Origin: Polyporus tsugae
Taxonomy: Eukaryota; Basidiomycota; Agaricomycetes; Polyporales; Polyporaceae
DNA length: 64,000 bases
Reading direction: 5' to 3'
Assembly (NCBI GenBank): GCA_024305745.1
Contig: JAHRBS010000013.1
Coordinates: 1,860,001-1,924,000, forward strand
Below the pieces are notes generated by a model, which ran no database searches, was not told the DNA's origin, and saw nothing but the letters and a program-made list of their open reading frames with translations. Position 1 is the first letter of the stretch. Each line of letters begins with the position of its first letter. The translations under genes were made by a program, and so were the position numbers. Positions 60,342 through 64,000 of this stretch are shown piece after piece.

Positions 60342-61711
60342 GTAGATGCGGTGAGGACGTTTGAGTCACCATAAGGGAACGGGGATGGGTACACACCGGT
60401 GAATCATCACCGCCATAATCTACGCGCACCGTCGCGAATGTTTTCACGGCAGATAGATAGGGTGGGGAGAATGAGAGTTGAACAAACGTTGAAGATCACC
60501 GGCAGGGTTAACGTTTGCGAGGCGCGTCACTCTCGCGCTCCCAATCATTTTCCCTGGCCATCGATCCGTGACAGACGCCCGGTAAATTTAAATTTAGTTC
60601 TGTGATGTAGCCCGGCCGGGCCGCGGGCCCTTGGCTTCTTCGCTAATACTCGGAAACAAACCGCCATCGAAAGCAAATCCGGTTCAAGAGAACCAGATGC
60701 CGACCAAGCTATAGCCTACCCTTGAAACTCTCTCGAGGCCACACCAGGTTTATCGACGTTTAGCATACCCTGGATGATCCTTCGATGACACAGAACCGAA
60801 GCCTCGGCAGATTCTCAGGTATTCCCTTGTCTCCCGTCGAACAGGAACTGCATAGGAAATTTCAGCGCCGCTATGATACGTGACAAGCATTCACTGGCAG
60901 ACAGCCCAGCAATCTACTCTCTTGCCAAGTAAACAAACTTACTCATACAGGTTTCTATTAGAGCTTTCTGACTGGCATGACAGATAGCCATGGCCACGTA
61001 GACCCCAAGGCGATTGATGGCCGCCGCTCGGAGGATCAGCGGTGCAGTGGTCGGAATACGGTACTTACATTCCTCACGTTTCAACGTTCAACACTAGTGG
61101 CAGACTAGAACTGACAGACCCTGCGCAAGATAGGATTCTGGACGCCTATCCTGGCTTGCAACACCCCTCTAACGGCGGGGCGCGCCGCCAGAGGCCGCGC
61201 TGACCGCCTGTCCCGAGACAAACGCGGCCCCCATGGGCGAGGGAGTTGTCGAGAGCTCGAGACTCGAGAGTGTGGGCGGCGGTGGGAAGCCAGTGTACAT
61301 GGGGGAGCGGAGATTACCGCGCGAAGCGATCGATCGAGGCCTGGGAGATCGACATTCACATCGATACGCGTGAGACGGGACCAGGAATAAGTACAGTCCT
61401 TAAGTACGCTTACTTACACTACGTTTGTCTCTGCGCGTCGCGGCTGCAGGGTCCAGCAGAGAGGAAGCGGTGGCCATAGACGCGACTTGGAGGAAGGCGA
61501 GAGAGCGATCATATGGGCAGGGGTTGCGATCACGTTGCGACTCCGTCCCGTTGACGTGCATCGAAGGCGGCTGCAGAGGACCTCCTCCGCACGTGGCGCC
61601 GGCCACGCATGGAAGATCCCCATATTTACCAAGTAGTCAGATTGTCCTCTTCTCCTCCAGGCTTTTGGGTCCTGTCCTCCTCCCCTCTCTTCCGTATGTC
61701 CTCCTCCCTTC
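60342..61711. other. Divergent intergenic region, 1.37 kb
   Basis: The region separates the F-box gene (-) and the RGS gene (+). It contains no supportable ORF. A short word, TTTCAACGTTCAACAC, occurs near 61080 and resembles one at 38900. The last 100 bp above 61712 is strongly CT-rich (TCCTCCTCCCCTCTCTTCCG), a likely leader. Confidence 0.5.
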
Positions 61712-64000
61712 ATGTCTTCCCGCCCCCAACCCTCCTCCCGCGCCTTACCTTCCCCCATCGGCCCCAAGACCATCAAACTTAGGCCACATTCCCTTCTCTC
61801 TCTTCCCTACCGTCTCACACACCCCCCACCGCCCCAACCCAAGGCTTCAACATGGGGAATCACGCCCCATTTCCGCATACCACTGGACGAGATTCTCGAC
61901 CGCAAGCATCTTCCACCGCTTGGGCTGAAGGACTTTGAAGAATGGCTACTGTTCATCGACCGTATGCCAGAGTGTCTGTACGTAATGTCTTAACGTTAAC
62001 CTTGCCTTGGACGCGCCTCACCGCTTTGCAGGTACTTTATGCTCTGGCTGCGGGAGTACAAGACCCGTTACACTGCCTGGAGGCGGCAGTCAAAGCGAAG
62101 TTCGCCCATTCGTTGTTCGTCGAATCCCCATGCACAAACATACCGCTCGGTCTCTGTTCCTCCACCTCCAAACCCTGCGCTCGCACAGTTCTATATGCGT
62201 GCCAAGGAAACGTTCCTTACCCCGTACGCTCCCTACGCCCTCCCCATCCCCTCGGACCTTCTCGCTTCGTTCAACTCCTTGCTCGATCTCGACCCCCACG
62301 GTCGACGGCCGTCAAGCTTCTCGATACAGGGCCCAGATCCTCTCCTAACTGTGCCCGGGCAGCCACCTCTTCCTCCATATCCCGAAATATTCGAGGAACT
62401 CGAAGAACGCGTGACGGCGATGCTCTCAGACAGCCTGGACCGCTTCGTGGTCGCGACATTCCATAACGTCGGCATGCCTCGGGCGTATTGCGGCTGCGCA
62501 GGGGGGACAGTCATCGGTCTCACAGGAAGGTTCGTCCATTTTCTTCGCCGCTCGGTGTGTGAACAGGCATTACGTCGTGCTGCTTCTCCCTCGTTGCCGG
62601 GGCTTTTATCGCCCGTTCTTCCCCCGGCCACCTCTTCCCAATATAGCCATGTGCATGCCTTCCCTGGCATCTCCATGCTTCTCCCACCCGGCTTCTGGCC
62701 CGCTTTGGTCCGCACTCCCGCCGGGCCCGGGGCCCGTGGGGCGAGAAGGTGGTCAGAAGACGGCTCTAGCTCTCTCTGACAGGACAGCGGCTGAAGCACT
62801 CTAAGCTCTATCTGGGATCACTACCAAGAGCGGTAGCGGCTTCCTCAACAAGTTGACTGACCCTCTCTCCCCAGCGCACCCATCCTTCTCGCCAACTTCC
62901 TCGCAGGCGGCTCTCGATGGTGGCGGTTTTCGGCCCTCCCTGGCCTCTGGCTCGGCATGACGATTGTCATCTCCGCCATGTACGGGGTGCGTAGCCGTGA
63001 TTTCTGTAATTCAATGCCGCCCATGATGCTCACGAAGGAGTTCAGGTCTGCATGATGATTTACGTCTTCGGTGACTTGCGACAGCTTCGTTCATTCGAGC
63101 TCGCGCGCCTTCCGGTGACCGACCCATCAAGTTCTTCGTCACCCAAACCAGAGAAGGAAAAGAAGCCCGTCTTGAGGCTATTCTCTACTCCTCAACCGCC
63201 CCCGGACGGACCCAACAGCAAGGGCAACAGTATCCAACCTCTCACTGGGCCATCTCCACTGGCCAGGCAGTCCGTGTCTGGAGACTTGGCCGCTTCTCCT
63301 CCAAATTCCCCGATGTCAGACGCTTCCATATCGCCCTTGTCACGCCCTCCACCGCCCAAGCTGCGTCTGGTCCCCCCTCCTCCAGCCCATGCATTCACGC
63401 ATATTCAGACATCGTCACGTGCGGACTCAACATATTCAAACATGCCCTCGATGTCATCCGCTTCGCACCATGACAGGTTGAAGTATCTCCTTCACGCAAG
63501 CGACTCTGCCTGCGATGCAGATGATGATGGCGGCGATTCCGACTCCGATTACGACTCTGACTACGAGACTGGATCCGAGACCGACGCCAGCTCGGAGGCA
63601 TCCCACGCCTCTCGAGGTTCCACGGAGGACGCTCGGACGACGACTACCGTTAATGAGAAACGTCCGCGGGCTCTCCGGAGACGGCGGCGTGAACCTGAAA
63701 TCCACATCTCGGACGCGATATTCGACGAAGATCCATCCCCCGAGGGACCAGCCACCGCAGACCCTCAAGAACGTCGACGCAGTTCGGTATGGGGTGAGAG
63801 CAGCGACGAGGACGTTGGAACGGGTGCCACATTCATACATCCTTTCCGGTGGGACCAGTTGGCAGAGTGCGTACGTTTGCATCACGACGTCTCCCATTTG
63901 CTCACTGCAACTTATCTAGTTCAACGTGCCGTCACGATGTTGAATCGCAAGCCCAGTGTGCGGCGCAGCACCAGCGTATCGATGCATTCGACTTTGATGG
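61712..64000 (+). CDS. RGS-domain membrane protein, RAX1-like, C-terminus cut by window edge
   Basis: Exons 61712-61977, 62032-62529, 62875-62986, 63046-63866 and 63920->64000 join in phase; 592 residues are in the window. After a basic, Pro-rich head, the RGS region reads LGLKDFEEWLLFIDRMPECL then YFMLWLREYKTRYTAWRRQS, ALAQFYMRAKETFLTPYAPY, SLDRFVVATFHNVGMPRAYC. Hydrophobic segments follow (CAGGTVIGLTGSAPILLANF; LPGLWLGMTIVISAMYGVCM) and then MMIYVFGDLRQLRSFELARL. A long acidic Ser-rich cytosolic tail (DSDSDYDSDYETGSETDAS) continues beyond the window. RAX1-type proteins mark bud sites in yeast; RGS domains accelerate GTP hydrolysis by G-alpha. Which role applies here is open. Intron 2 is long (345 bp) with a GTTCGT donor. 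Confidence 0.82.

Overview
The window is nuclear DNA of a filamentous basidiomycete, most likely an Agaricomycete and plausibly a polypore. The evidence is gene density of roughly one gene per 3 kb, many 45-65 bp GT-AG introns (18 exons in one 4.4 kb gene), short shared intergenic regions, and fungal families such as a Zn2Cys6 regulator, AOX, a SPO71-like PH protein and a CodA-like amidohydrolase. No CRISPR array, rRNA, tRNA or intact transposon is visible. The taxonomic call is inference from sequence character, not a search.

Layout. (1) 1-1.7 kb: 3' part of a Kelch-BTB gene (-), cut by the window edge. (2) 1.7-7.4 kb: gene-poor, with one truncated glutamic-peptidase (eqolisin) relic and two TATA-led candidate units. 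(3) 7.4-8.2 kb: PNP/PMP oxidase (+). (4) 8.6-12.7 kb: Zn2Cys6 regulator (-) divergent from a small protein (+). (5) 14.4-16.1 kb: alternative oxidase (+). (6) 16.6-20.1 kb: alpha/beta hydrolase (-) divergent from an IPNS-like 2OG-Fe(II) oxygenase (+). (7) 21-22.9 kb: CodA-like amidohydrolase (-). (8) 23.6-28.3 kb: a large unrecognised protein (-) with a 920 bp intron. (9) 28.7-35.1 kb: a mitochondria-rich block: NDUFAF6-like (-), SDHAF1 (+), uL29m (-), NSE2/MMS21 (-), uS12m (+). (10) 35.3-46.0 kb: SPO71-like PH protein (-), tubulin cofactor D (+), V-ATPase subunit B (+). (11) 46.0-52.0 kb: six kilobases without a supportable gene. (12) 52.0-64.0 kb: TCP11/SOK1-family protein (+), a single-pass membrane protein (+), an F-box protein (-) and an RGS/RAX1-like membrane protein (+) cut by the window edge.

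How the genes relate. This is mainly a housekeeping segment. The complex I and complex II assembly factors NDUFAF6 and SDHAF1 are transcribed head-to-head from one 373 bp spacer, beside two mitoribosomal proteins, with alternative oxidase elsewhere in the window. NSE2 and uS12m share a 241 bp promoter carrying two ACGCGT (MCB-like) boxes. No obvious new defence or biosynthetic system is present. The least explained items are the large orphan protein with its oversized intron, the 6 kb desert, and unusual splicing: GC-AG introns, GTTCGTCC donors, a 12-nt micro-exon and a 40-nt intron. Exon borders were set by hand from reading frame and family resemblance.
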